Under the pieces are notes generated by a model. The model made no database searches. It was not told where the DNA came from and saw nothing but the letters and a program-made list of their open reading frames with translations. From the NCBI GenBank assembly GCA_025800435.1, contig JAOXRV010000428.1, positions 1-18,032 of the forward strand: a DNA stretch of 18,032 bases. Direction: 5' to 3'. Source of the DNA: Cellvibrionaceae bacterium (GTDB lineage: Bacteria > Pseudomonadota > Gammaproteobacteria > Pseudomonadales > Cellvibrionaceae). Positions within the stretch are counted from its first letter, which is position 1; each line of letters begins with the position of its first letter. Made by a program: the position numbers and the translations under genes. Positions 1 through 8,230 of the stretch are shown one piece after another.

Positions 1-955
1 CCTCGGGCCGCATCAGTAGCCACTGCTCGATAATATCGTCACAGTAGTCGTGTAAATCACGACTACTTTGGGTGGCGCCCTGGCTCTGTTCGGCCCGGTT
101 AATTAAATTATTGAGCGTGCTTTTGCACTGGCCAATTTGCGATTGCAGCAGCGCCAGGTCTTGTTGCAGATCGGCTTGATCTGGGTAGTCGTCCTGCATT
201 TCGCTGAGCAGGGTTTTAATGGTGGACAGCGGCGTGCCCAGCTCGTGAGCGGTGCCGGCGGCTAAGGTGGCGACGGCCATTAGCTGTTGGTTGACCATTT
301 CCTCTTCGCGCAGCTGGTTTAGGGCCTGGTCTTTGCGGCGAATATTGCTGGCCATCTGCACCACAAAATAACTGATTAATAAGGCGCTGGCCATAAAGTT
401 AAGCCACATGCCCAGGGTGTGGGCATTCCAGCGGCTGCCGCCTTCTTGCACCATGGTCATGCTGTGGCTCATGCCCGTGTGGTGTGCCATCGGTGCCAGG
501 GCATCGACGGGGATATGGTAAAACAAAAGGGTGGTGTAGGCGGCCACAGAAATTGCCGTGAGGATGGCAGCATAATTCCAAGACAGGGTGGCCGCGGCAA
601 TACACAGCGGCACTAAATAGTAGGAAACAAAAGGGTTGTTGGCACCGCCGCTAAAATACAACAGTAAACTGATGCACAAGGTGTCGAGCAATAGCTGGGA
701 AAAAAACTCCAACTCGGTCACTGGCCAGGGCTTGCGCAGGCGCAGCCAGGTGAGCATATTGATGGCGGTAATACCGGTTAGAATAAGCCCGAGCATATCA
801 TAGGGTAGCGCCAACTCTAGTACTTGGTTGGCGCTGACCAGGGCCAGGCACAGGGCGCAGATTAATAGGCCGCGAATAATCATTAAACGGCGCAGATTAC
901 TGGTCGGCGCCATCAGGCTTATGGAGCTGCTCATGGGGTTTCGCTTAGCGGTCAT
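1..955 (-). CDS. regB: RegB/PrrB/RoxS-family redox sensor histidine kinase (3' part missing)
   Basis: This is the N-terminal 318 residues of a membrane histidine kinase that runs off the left edge before its ATP-binding domain. It has about six hydrophobic segments in residues 25-200. The heptad GGANNPF (about 103-109) matches the GGxxNPF quinone-binding motif of RegB. The phospho-acceptor box reads TAHELGTPLSTI with His at about 237. A cysteine in QIGQCKSTL (about 277) sits where RegB has its redox-active Cys265. RegB-type kinases sense the quinone pool and phosphorylate a RegA/RoxR regulator, which would lie left of the window. An in-frame TAA lies 12 nt upstream of the ATG at 955. A second ATG at 934 gives a product shorter by 7 residues, and neither start has a strong ribosome site. 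A His/Met-rich stretch lies in an extramembrane loop (about 155-168). The family assignment is firm; the electron source it senses is inferred. Confidence 0.88.
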   Translation of the reverse strand, partial: MTAKRNPMSSSISLMAPTSNLRRLMIIRGLLICALCLALVSANQVLELALPYDMLGLILTGITAINMLTWLRLRKPWPVTELEFFSQLLLDTLCISLLLYFSGGANNPFVSYYLVPLCIAAATLSWNYAAILTAISVAAYTTLLFYHIPVDALAPMAHHTGMSHSMTMVQEGGSRWNAHTLGMWLNFMASALLISYFVVQMASNIRRKDQALNQLREEEMVNQQLMAVATLAAGTAHELGTPLSTIKTLLSEMQDDYPDQADLQQDLALLQSQIGQCKSTLNNLINRAEQSQGATQSSRDLHDYCDDIIEQWLLMRPE

Positions 956-1285
956 TGCAGTGGGTTAAGACGTTATTGTGCAAGAGTTGCGGCAAAAAAA
1001 ATAGGCAGACACTGGTCGATTGGTGTTAGCGCTCGGCCAAACGCGCGTGAAGTTTGGCCAGGCCAAAACCACCAGTGCCGCCTGCGGGCCAGTTGGCCCT
1101 GAATATGAGTAGAGAGGGCAGAGCCGTTTCGGGCTTGGCTACCGCTAAACGACTATACTGGCGGCTATTCTATGCCCTGCATTGCGCCCTGGGAATGTGG
1201 CATCTTGTCGCAGTCTAAGTTTACAGCCGGTGTTGATAAACATAGGGACGGAGTCGCCAGCACAGCCCAGTTATTAAGAACTACA
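956..1285. other. non-coding gap between kinase and LysR genes, with two short inverted repeats
   Basis: I see no convincing gene here. Two inverted repeats stand out. GGCCAAAC (1035-1042) and GTTTGGCC (1052-1059) form an 8-bp perfect stem with a 9-nt loop. GGGCCA (1086-1091) and TGGCCC (1094-1099) form a compact 6-bp repeat with 2 nt between. Neither is followed by a T-run on either strand, so they are as likely to be regulator sites for the kinase gene, which starts at 955 on the minus strand, as terminators. A possible plus-strand frame from 1172 runs across the end of the LysR gene and looks like chance. Confidence 0.5.
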
Positions 1286-2188
1286 CTACAGGTTTTGGCG
1301 CCAGTAGTTCTCGCACTTGCCTTCCATCAGCGGCATGGTTTTTTCCAGTGCGGTCAGCAGAAAATCCCGAAACGTGCGAATGCGGCTGTTATTGCGTAGG
1401 TCGATATGGCTCAGTACCCACAGGCCCATGCCTTCCATTAAGGGGGCGTCGGGCAGGCGTTGCAGCTCGGCGGCGGTATCGCCCAAGCCGCAGGGCAGCC
1501 GCGCTATACCGCAGCCGGCCTTGGTCATGGCGTAGACCCCGTTCATGCTCGAACAGCGGTGCCGCACCACTAGGCCGGGCAGGTGCTCGTGGGCCCAGTC
1601 CGGTGCGTTGGGGCTGTCGTCGTGCCAGCCGATGGCGCTGACCGAGCTGGGGTCGCGCTGGTAGGCTTGTAAGACTTCGGCGGTGCCGTACAGGGCCAGG
1701 GCAAACCGGCCCATGCATTTGCCGACCACGTCCGGGGCGGGGTTATTGGTGGCGCGCAGGGCGATATCTGCTTCTCGTGCACTGAGGTTAACGTGTTCAT
1801 CTTTTAGTATCAGCTCGATATCAATCTGCGGGTATTGGCTGCAAAACTCGCGCACCAGCACCGCTAGGCGCGGGCCAAATAGGTCCATGGCGGTAATGCG
1901 CAGGGTGCCGGCCAGCTCCTGCTGCTCGGCGGTGACCATGCGGTCCACCGCGTTAACCGAGTCGCGTATCTGACGCGCATAGGGGATTAAACTCTGCCCC
2001 AGGGGCGTAATTAGCAGGCCACTGCTGCTGCGTTCGAACAGTGGAGTGCCGAGCTGCTGCTCCAGCGCGCTGATGCGACGTGAGACGGTGGTGTGGTTAA
2101 CCTTGAGCTCTTTAGCTGCCGCAGTCAGTGAGCCCTGCAGCGCGGTACTCAAGAAAAAGTTAAGGTCATTCCAGTCGATATTATTCAT
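1286..2188 (-). CDS. LysR-family transcriptional regulator
   Basis: This 300-residue protein has the full LysR layout. The N-terminal winged helix-turn-helix spans about residues 6-65, with the typical run GSLTAAAKELKVNHTTVSRR followed by ISALEQQLGTPLFER. A LysR substrate-binding domain covers about 90-290. The length is normal for the family. The domain contains the usual LRITAMDLFGPRLAVLVREF opening strand. The gene is divergent from the small secreted protein gene at 2366, with 177 bp between them, so that gene is a natural candidate target; LysR regulators often control a divergent neighbour. No LysR box could be fixed with confidence. The effector cannot be named from sequence. Confidence 0.93.
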   Translation of the reverse strand: MNNIDWNDLNFFLSTALQGSLTAAAKELKVNHTTVSRRISALEQQLGTPLFERSSSGLLITPLGQSLIPYARQIRDSVNAVDRMVTAEQQELAGTLRITAMDLFGPRLAVLVREFCSQYPQIDIELILKDEHVNLSAREADIALRATNNPAPDVVGKCMGRFALALYGTAEVLQAYQRDPSSVSAIGWHDDSPNAPDWAHEHLPGLVVRHRCSSMNGVYAMTKAGCGIARLPCGLGDTAAELQRLPDAPLMEGMGLWVLSHIDLRNNSRIRTFRDFLLTALEKTMPLMEGKCENYWRQNL

Positions 2189-2365
2189 ATTTCCAAGGGC
2201 GCCTCATTGTATTTCAGTCATTATTAGATTTTGCTTAGCGGTTTCTTTACTTAACTTAGCTAAATTTTACTGTGCGTATTTGCATCCCCCTGTTGCCCGA
2301 TGGGGCGTTGTGTTGGCACTGGGGCGGGGTTAGCATTGCCGCGCTTATTATTATTGAGGTGACTT

Positions 2366-2650
2366 ATGCACAAATTATTCACTGTTGCGGCCGTTTTGGC
2401 CAGTGCCCAGTTAGCTTTTGCCCCGGCCGCCCTGGCCGCTAAAAAGCAAGACTACATTAAAATTGCGACCGATTTTCTGGCCGCAGATCAAAAAGTGGCG
2501 GCCGATACCCTGCGCTTTAAGCAGATCAGCACCACCGGCGCCTTTGCCCGTGTCTATATGAAGATGTACGTCGAGGGTGAAGATAACAAAACTTTCTTCT
2601 GTAAAATTAAAAAGAAAAACAAAGAAGTAAAATTCTGCAAGCTGAAGTAA
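2366..2650 (+). CDS. small secreted basic protein, unknown function
   Basis: This 94-residue protein has a clear signal peptide: a Lys at position 3, a hydrophobic Ala-rich core, and a probable cleavage after ALA near residue 24. The predicted mature part is about 70 residues. It ends in a very Lys-rich segment (about 75-94) with two cysteines, at 79 and 91, which could form a disulfide in the periplasm. I do not recognise a family. The start is well supported by GAGGTGA just upstream of the ATG. A perfect hairpin follows the stop at 2658-2678, so this is probably a single-gene transcript. It is divergent from the LysR gene. Export is well supported by the sequence; no function can be assigned. 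Confidence 0.8.
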   Translation: MHKLFTVAAVLASAQLAFAPAALAAKKQDYIKIATDFLAADQKVAADTLRFKQISTTGAFARVYMKMYVEGEDNKTFFCKIKKKNKEVKFCKLK

Positions 2651-2657
2651 GCGCTTA

Positions 2658-2678
2658 GGCGACGCCGCTGGCGTCGCC
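2658..2678 (+). terminator. GC-rich hairpin after the small secreted protein gene
   Basis: GGCGACGCC (2658-2666), the loop GCT and GGCGTCGCC (2670-2678) make a perfect 9-bp stem starting 8 bases after the stop codon. The stem position fits a terminator, but the following bases (GATATTCCTTGG) are not a T-run. It may work with a factor or protect the 3' end instead. Confidence 0.5.
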
Positions 2679-2799
2679 GATATTCCTTGGTCTGGTTGAT
2701 TTTCACCCAGATTTTTCCCAGCTAAACACCGACCCCTTCTCGACTTTACCTCTGTAGATGATAATGTGTCTCAATTACTTAATTGGGGAATATTGTCAA

Positions 2800-3435
2800 A
2801 TGCGCAAAGAAACCTATTGGTCAAAGTACGCCAGCGACTTCGAACAACGCAGTAATTATATAATTGGCAGTAGCCAGGTGGCCGCCATCAAGGCCTATAT
2901 GGCCAGTTTGGATGGGCTGCAGACAACCCTGGAACTGGGTTGTGGCACCGGTACCTGCACCGAGGTGCTTATGCCCGCCGCCGACCACTACACCGCCACC
3001 GACCTATCCGACGAGATGATTGCGGCCAGCAAAGAGCGCTTCGGCGAGCGCCCGGGCCTGTTGATTGAAAAAGCCGATTGCTTTGATCTGCATTACCCAG
3101 AGCACAGTTTTGATACCGTGGTTATGTGCAATCTGCTGCATATTATCCCCACCCCAGAGCTGGCCCTGATTGAGGCGCGGCGGGTGTTGAAGCCGGGCGG
3201 GCGCTTGATTGTGATCAGTATGACCAGCGAGGGCCTGAGCCTGTTTGGCAAATTGGGGATGATGTATCGCTATCTGAAGGCCTTTGGCAAGCCCTCGCCC
3301 CACGCCACCACCTTAACCGTGCAAAGCGCCAGTGCGCTGCTGACTGGGGCTGGTTATCAGTTACAGCAGGCCGAGCTAATCGGCGATAAGGTACGCGCGA
3401 TCTTGATCCAGGCCGTGCCTGGGGCGAGCGCCTAG
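2800..3435 (+). CDS. class I SAM-dependent methyltransferase (Methyltransf_11/UbiE type)
   Basis: This is a cytoplasmic methyltransferase of 211 residues with a Rossmann fold. Motif I is LELGCGTGT (about 44-52). The acidic end of strand 2 is TDLS (about 67-70). Further on come the NLLHIIPTPE and RRVLKPGGRLIVIS segments typical of Methyltransf_11 (about 110-145). I chose the ATG at 2800 because GGGGAA lies about 10 nt upstream and the protein then begins MRKETYWSKYASDFE, as relatives do. An in-frame ATG at 2758 would add 14 residues that look unlike this fold. The gene is convergent with tpm, with 20 bp between stop codons. The substrate cannot be told from sequence, and no partner gene gives it away. 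Confidence 0.9.
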   Translation: MRKETYWSKYASDFEQRSNYIIGSSQVAAIKAYMASLDGLQTTLELGCGTGTCTEVLMPAADHYTATDLSDEMIAASKERFGERPGLLIEKADCFDLHYPEHSFDTVVMCNLLHIIPTPELALIEARRVLKPGGRLIVISMTSEGLSLFGKLGMMYRYLKAFGKPSPHATTLTVQSASALLTGAGYQLQQAELIGDKVRAILIQAVPGASA

Positions 3436-3455
3436 CGCTGCGCTGGTTCGGTACA

Positions 3456-4094
3456 CTAGCCCGTTGCATAGCGCAAATAAAAGCCGTGTTCGCTGGCGCT
3501 GGCACCGCGCAGTTGCTCGGTGCTGCTGCCGAGGTGTTGAACCTGGCAGGGCGCTGGGAACAGGGTCTCGACCTCGGCCACCGAAACACTAAAAGGCGGC
3601 GGCTGAGTTTGCCCCTCTGGGTACTCCAGCGTCAGCAACAGGGTTTTGCAGCCGTCGGGCAGCAGCTTGGCCAGCAAGCGGCAATAGGCTTGGCGCATGG
3701 GCTCGGGCAGGGCAATCAGGGCGGCCCGGTCGTAGACCGCTTGGCACTGGCTTAAGTGTTCTGCGCGCAGGCCAAAAAAGTCGCCGGCCAACAGTGTATA
3801 GGGGCCGCTTTGGTAGCAGCGAAACGCGCCGCGCTGGCTCACCGTGGGCGCGAGCTGTTGCTCGGCAAAAAACTCGCTTACCGCGGTTTCGCTCAGTTCT
3901 ACACCCAACACACGATGGCCTTGGGCGGCCAGGTACACCATATCCAGGCTTTTACCGCACAGCGGCACCAAAACTTGGGTGTCGGTTTCTAGTCCCATGC
4001 CCGGCCAGTATTTGACTAAATTGTGATTGTACTGGCCCTGGTGAAAACCAATCTCTTGATTGTGCCAGCGCGTTAGCCAAAACTCGTTTTCCAT
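3456..4094 (-). CDS. tpm: thiopurine S-methyltransferase (TPMT)
   Basis: This 212-residue protein is the usual length for bacterial TPMT. The N-terminus carries the family signature FWLTRWHNQEIGFHQ (about 5-19). The SAM-binding region reads VPLCGKSLDMVYLAAQGH (about 43-60), followed by GVELS. The YDRAALIALPEPMRQAY stretch (about 141-157) is also characteristic. The family methylates sulfur in thiopurines. In bacteria it is linked to methylation and detoxification of selenium and tellurium oxyanions, so the natural substrate here is open. The gene is convergent with the methyltransferase ending at 3435 and divergent from the MATE exporter at 4243. The pairing with an exporter may be a detoxification theme, but that is inference. 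Confidence 0.95.
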   Translation of the reverse strand: MENEFWLTRWHNQEIGFHQGQYNHNLVKYWPGMGLETDTQVLVPLCGKSLDMVYLAAQGHRVLGVELSETAVSEFFAEQQLAPTVSQRGAFRCYQSGPYTLLAGDFFGLRAEHLSQCQAVYDRAALIALPEPMRQAYCRLLAKLLPDGCKTLLLTLEYPEGQTQPPPFSVSVAEVETLFPAPCQVQHLGSSTEQLRGASASEHGFYLRYATG

Positions 4095-4196
4095 GGTGCT
4101 TCCCCAGCTTCGATCAGTGCGCCCAATGTAGCAGAATAAACCCTATTTATTAACTGTTGCGGACTCGGGCTTTATCCGTACTTGCGGGTCTTGCGG

Positions 4197-4205
4197 TGCT
4201 ATACT
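4197..4205 (+). promoter_or_regulatory. candidate extended -10 promoter for the MATE gene
   Basis: TGC at 4197-4199 directly precedes TATACT at 4200-4205, which is the TGn-TATAAT extended -10 form. No good -35 is visible, as expected for this class. The site lies about 40 bp upstream of the ATG at 4243, which has AGGAA just before it. Confidence 0.5.
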
Positions 4206-4242
4206 TGGCCGCTTTGTTTATACGCCACTGTTAGGAAATTTT

Positions 4243-5598
4243 ATGTCCACAGCTATGCAGGCCACCCTGACACAGGGTTCGGTTGCACACACGCTACGCG
4301 ATATGGCCGCGCCTATGGTGATTGGTCTGTTGGCGATGATGTCGTTTAATGCGGTGGATACCTTTTTTGTCGGCCAGCTGGGCGAGGATGCCCTGGCGGC
4401 GATGAGCTTTACCTTTCCGGTGGTGATGGTTTACACCAGTTTGGCCATTGGCCTGGGCGCCGGCACCTCCTCCAGTGTGGCCCGGGCCATTGGCTGTGGC
4501 GACCAGGCCCTGGCCAAGCGGCTGATTACCGATGCCATGACCATGGCGCTATTGCTGTCCCTCAGTTTTGGTCTGCTCGGTTATCTGCTGATGGACGAGA
4601 TCTTCCAGTTGTTGGGGGCCAGCGCCGCGCTGCTGCCGCTGATTCACCAGTATATGGATATCTGGTTTTTGGGCGTGCCCTTTCTGATTATTCCAATGGC
4701 GTCCATGGCGGCGCTGCGGGCCATGGGCCTGAGTAAAATACAGGGGGTGGTGATGGGGGTTTCCGCCATTGCCAATGGTCTGCTCGACCCGCTGCTGATC
4801 TTTGGTTTGCTGGGTTTCCCGCGTTTAGAGCTGGCCGGGGCCGCCTGGGCCAGCCTTATTGTGCGCCTGGGGGTGATGGCGGTTGTGGTCTATGTAATGG
4901 TGTGGCGCCTCAAGCTGCTGGCCAACCCCTTTGTGGCCCTGGCTAAATGGCTGGCTTCTTGCCGCCAGATATTGCTGGTGGCGCTGCCGGCCATGGGCAC
5001 CAACGTGATTATTCCCCTGGCCAGCGGCATCGTGGTGGCGATGGTGGCCAGTTATGGCGAGGCGGCGGTGGCGGGCCTCGGGGTGGCACTGCGGGTGGAG
5101 CCCATTGTGCTGATCTGTTTTTATGCCCTGTCCGCCGTGATAGGGCCCTTCTTTGGCCAGAACACCGCGGCCGGGGCTTATCAGCGGGTCTATGAGGCCC
5201 AGCGGGTGGCGGCGCGCTTTTGCCTGGTGTTTGGCCTGGGCACGGCGCTGCTGCTGGCTCTCGGCGGCCGTTGGCTGGCCTCGCTGTTTAGCGATTCCGC
5301 CGAGGTGATCGATGTCGCCGCCAGCTATTTATTGCTGGTGCCAATCAGCTACGGTTGCTACGGCATGGTGATGTTTATCAACGCTTCCTTTAACGGCTTG
5401 GGCAAACCAATGCCTGCGCTCGTTATCTCCACCTTGCGGGTGCTGGGCCTCTACCTGCCCGTGGCTTGGCTGGCTATGGAGTTTTGGCAGCTTAAAGGCC
5501 TTTTTGTGGCCACTGCCCTAACCAATGTGGCGGTGGGCCTGGGGGCCTATGTTTGGTTGAGCTGGCAGCTCAAGCAGCTGGAGTCGTCTGAAAAGTAA
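4243..5598 (+). CDS. MATE-family multidrug/metabolite efflux transporter
   Basis: This 451-residue protein is the normal length for a MATE antiporter, with about 12 hydrophobic segments arranged as two related halves (about 15-215 and 235-445). The family-typical opening, VDTFFVGQLGEDALAAMSFTF, lies at about 37-57, and the second half has GLGVALRVEPI around 282-292. MATE proteins move cationic drugs or metabolites out across the inner membrane using Na+ or H+. The start is supported by AGGAA 6 nt before the ATG. The gene is divergent from tpm across 148 bp and separated from the next operon by 102 bp. The substrate is unknown. Confidence 0.93.
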   Translation: MSTAMQATLTQGSVAHTLRDMAAPMVIGLLAMMSFNAVDTFFVGQLGEDALAAMSFTFPVVMVYTSLAIGLGAGTSSSVARAIGCGDQALAKRLITDAMTMALLLSLSFGLLGYLLMDEIFQLLGASAALLPLIHQYMDIWFLGVPFLIIPMASMAALRAMGLSKIQGVVMGVSAIANGLLDPLLIFGLLGFPRLELAGAAWASLIVRLGVMAVVVYVMVWRLKLLANPFVALAKWLASCRQILLVALPAMGTNVIIPLASGIVVAMVASYGEAAVAGLGVALRVEPIVLICFYALSAVIGPFFGQNTAAGAYQRVYEAQRVAARFCLVFGLGTALLLALGGRWLASLFSDSAEVIDVAASYLLLVPISYGCYGMVMFINASFNGLGKPMPALVISTLRVLGLYLPVAWLAMEFWQLKGLFVATALTNVAVGLGAYVWLSWQLKQLESSEK

Positions 5599-5642
5599 CC
5601 AGCTTGAGTTTTTCTCCTCTTTTCTTGTGGCCTAAAACCCTG

Positions 5643-5660
5643 TATATTAGCAAAAGCTAA
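5643..5660 (+). promoter_or_regulatory. weak candidate -10 with adjoining inverted repeat before the lipid-transfer operon
   Basis: TATATT at 5643-5648 resembles a -10 box 53 bp before the operon's first ATG. It runs into TTAGC (5647-5651), AAAA and GCTAA (5656-5660), a perfect 5-bp inverted repeat that could hold a regulator. No convincing -35 is seen. This is only a suggestion for where transcription of the four-gene operon may start. Confidence 0.25.
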
Positions 5661-5700
5661 ACTAAAGCTCTTTTAATAACAATGCTGCGGACTCCTCTCT

Positions 5701-8217
5701 ATGAAACACAAAATCATGGAATGGGCGGTGGAACACCCCCGCTCGATCTTCTGGCTGACCGGTATTTTGTGTCTGGTGGCCCTCGCCTTTATGCCCCGGA
5801 TCACGGTTGATACCGACCCCGAGAACATGCTGCCCCACTCCAACCCGGCGCGGGTGCTGCACGAGGAGGTAAAGCAGCGCTTTGGCCTATCCGATATGGT
5901 GGTGGTCGGCATCGTCAACGAGCAGGGTGTGTATAACCCCACCACCCTGGGTAAATTGCACAAGCTCTCTGAGGAGGCGCTAAAGATCGAGGGCGTGATC
6001 GCCGACGACCTGATGAGCTTATCGCTCAGCGATAATATCACCCAGGGTGGTCCGGGTGAGATCTCTTTCCACTGGATGATGCGCCAACCCCCGGCCAACC
6101 AAGCCGAGGCAGAGCAGATCAGCGCCTGGGTAGAGCGTTTGCCACTGCTTAACAATACCTTGGTGTCCGGCGATAAAAAAGCCGTGGGTATGTATATACC
6201 CATTGTCGCCAAAGACCAAAGCTACCGGGTTTATCAAGAGCTGTTAGCGGTGATTGACGGTTTTGAGCCGGGTGATGAGCAGTTCCATATCACCGGCTTG
6301 CCGGTGGCCGAAGACACCTTCGGGGTGGAAATGTTTAAGCAGATGGCTATCTCTGCGCCGGCGGCGGGCCTGCTGATCTTTGTGATGATGCTGTTCTTCT
6401 TCCGCTCCGCCGCGCTGGTGACCGCGCCGATGATTGTGGCCATGGCCACGGTGATTATCACCATGGGTGCGATGATCGGTATGGGCTTTCCCGTGCATAT
6501 TATGTCGTCGATGATCCCCATCTTTTTGATGCCAATTGCGGTGGTGGATTCGGTTCATATTCTGTCGGAATTTAACGACCACTACCGGCCGGGCAAAGAC
6601 AAAAAAGCCCTGGCCCGAGGCACCATCGACGAGCTGTTCCAGCCCATGCTGTTTACCTCGATTACCTCGATTGTGGGCTTTGCCTCGCTCAATACCGCCG
6701 ATATTCCACCGGTGCGAGTATTTGGTAGCTTTGTCGCCTTTGGTATTGCCGTGGCCTTCCTACTCAGCATCACTTTTGTGCCGGCCTATATGTCTTGCCT
6801 ATCCGATGAGACTTTAGACAAGATGTCAAAGCGGGTTCACAGCGGTGAAAAACCCAATAGCTTTTTGGCCCGCCTGCTGCGCACCTTGCCCGGCTTTACC
6901 GGCGCCGCCCGCAGCCTGATTATTTTGGTCGGCGCGCTGGGTCTTGGCTTCTCGGCCTGGGGCATCAGCAAAATCGTTATCAACGATAACCCCATGAACT
7001 GGTTTGAAGAGAAGCACCCAATTCGCTACGCCGATAAGGTACTCAACCAACACTTTGCCGGCACCTACGAGGCTTACTTAAGCTTTAATTCCGAAGCGGG
7101 CAGCGCCGATGGGGTAGAGCAAAAAGCCAAGGCTATTTTAGCTTCCGCCCCGGCCGAGGTGCAGCAGCAGTGGCAAACTATTAGCCAGAGCCCGGCGACC
7201 ATGGCCGATGCCATTGTCGAGCAGCAAATGACTGCCAGCGATGAAACCTTGGACTACTGGGATCAGCTCGCCGATGTGGCCGATGAGGCCGGCGCTGCGG
7301 GTCGCTTGTTCTTACAGCCCGAGTACTTAAGGTATTTGGAATCGGTGCAGCAGGCGCTGATGGATTCGGGTTATGTGGGCAAAACCAACGGCCTGGTTGA
7401 TCTGTTGAAAACCGTCAACCGCGAACTGCGCAGTGGCGAGGCCACAGACTACCGCTTGCCCACTTCGGCCGAAGCCTCGGCCCAAGCCATCTTGGCCTTC
7501 CAGGGCTCACACCGCCCGGCGGATGTTTGGCATTTTGTGACCCCGGACTACGGTTCTTCAGTGGTGTGGATGCAATTGAAATCTGGCGATAACCAGGATA
7601 TGAATCTGGTGCTGGATTATATGCAGGATTGGTTTGCTAAAAATCCCGCCCCCGAAGGTTTAACTGTGGACTGGAGCGGCCTGACCTATATTAACGTGGT
7701 GTGGCAAGATGCCATGGTCAGCGGCATGTTAAAAAGCTTGATCTCATCCTTTGTGATTGTGGCCTTGATGATGATGTTCTTGTTCCGCTCGGTGGTCTGG
7801 GGGCTGATTGCGATGCTGCCACTGACCCTAACTATTTCCCTGATTTATGGTCTGATTGGGGTAACCGGAAAAAACTACGACATGCCGGTGGCGGTACTGT
7901 CGGCCCTGACCCTGGGCATGAGTATCGACTTTGCGATTCACTTTATCGACCGCTGCCGCTATATGGTTGAAAAACACGGCGGGTGGGCCAAGGGCCTAGA
8001 CGCGGTGTTTGAAGAGCCGGGCCGGGCCATTGGCCGCAACGCCATTGTAATTGCCCTGGGCTTCTCGCCGCTGCTGATCGCACCGCTGGTGCCCTACCAG
8101 ACCGTGGGTATTTTCCTGGCCTCGATTATGGTGATCTCTTGTGTCACCACCCTGTTATTGTTACCGAGCATTATCGGCCTGTTGCGTAATTATTTGTTTA
8201 AACAAGCCGACGCTTAA
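5701..8217 (+). CDS. MMPL/RND-superfamily transporter with sterol-sensing-like core (predicted lipid exporter)
   Basis: This 838-residue inner-membrane protein has two RND halves. TM1 is at about 14-32, followed by a large periplasmic loop. A five-helix block (about 215-375) includes VVDSVHILSEF. A second TM and loop start near 405, and a final helix block runs from about 670 to 830 with SIDFAIHFIDR. The HILSEF and FAIHFIDR segments are the TM4-type motifs of this superfamily. At under 900 residues it is smaller than AcrB-type drug pumps and fits the MMPL/HpnN-like class associated with lipid movement. The gene lies 13 nt before a LolA-like gene and a beta-barrel gene in the same direction, so export of a lipid or other hydrophobic cargo is the best inference. 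No good ribosome site precedes the ATG at 5701; another in-frame ATG is at 5716. Confidence 0.9.
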   Translation: MKHKIMEWAVEHPRSIFWLTGILCLVALAFMPRITVDTDPENMLPHSNPARVLHEEVKQRFGLSDMVVVGIVNEQGVYNPTTLGKLHKLSEEALKIEGVIADDLMSLSLSDNITQGGPGEISFHWMMRQPPANQAEAEQISAWVERLPLLNNTLVSGDKKAVGMYIPIVAKDQSYRVYQELLAVIDGFEPGDEQFHITGLPVAEDTFGVEMFKQMAISAPAAGLLIFVMMLFFFRSAALVTAPMIVAMATVIITMGAMIGMGFPVHIMSSMIPIFLMPIAVVDSVHILSEFNDHYRPGKDKKALARGTIDELFQPMLFTSITSIVGFASLNTADIPPVRVFGSFVAFGIAVAFLLSITFVPAYMSCLSDETLDKMSKRVHSGEKPNSFLARLLRTLPGFTGAARSLIILVGALGLGFSAWGISKIVINDNPMNWFEEKHPIRYADKVLNQHFAGTYEAYLSFNSEAGSADGVEQKAKAILASAPAEVQQQWQTISQSPATMADAIVEQQMTASDETLDYWDQLADVADEAGAAGRLFLQPEYLRYLESVQQALMDSGYVGKTNGLVDLLKTVNRELRSGEATDYRLPTSAEASAQAILAFQGSHRPADVWHFVTPDYGSSVVWMQLKSGDNQDMNLVLDYMQDWFAKNPAPEGLTVDWSGLTYINVVWQDAMVSGMLKSLISSFVIVALMMMFLFRSVVWGLIAMLPLTLTISLIYGLIGVTGKNYDMPVAVLSALTLGMSIDFAIHFIDRCRYMVEKHGGWAKGLDAVFEEPGRAIGRNAIVIALGFSPLLIAPLVPYQTVGIFLASIMVISCVTTLLLLPSIIGLLRNYLFKQADA

Positions 8218-8230
8218 TTGGAGGTAGACC

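Noticed and set aside
1172..1399. Small plus-strand frame in the gap after the LysR gene
   Set aside because: It extends over 100 bp into the conserved LysR 3' end on the other strand and has no convincing ribosome site or family features.
2310..2340. Possible sigma-54 promoter (TGGCAC followed by TTAGCA) before the small secreted protein gene
   Set aside because: The distance between the GG and GC elements does not fit the strict -24/-12 spacing.
2758..2799. Earlier ATG for the class I methyltransferase
   Set aside because: The extra 14 residues are unlike the family, and the ribosome site GGGGAA is correctly placed for the ATG at 2800.
5673..6212. 179-codon minus-strand frame opposite the start of the MMPL gene
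   Set aside because: It lies entirely against a clear membrane protein gene, is Ser/Thr-rich low-quality sequence and lacks a ribosome site.
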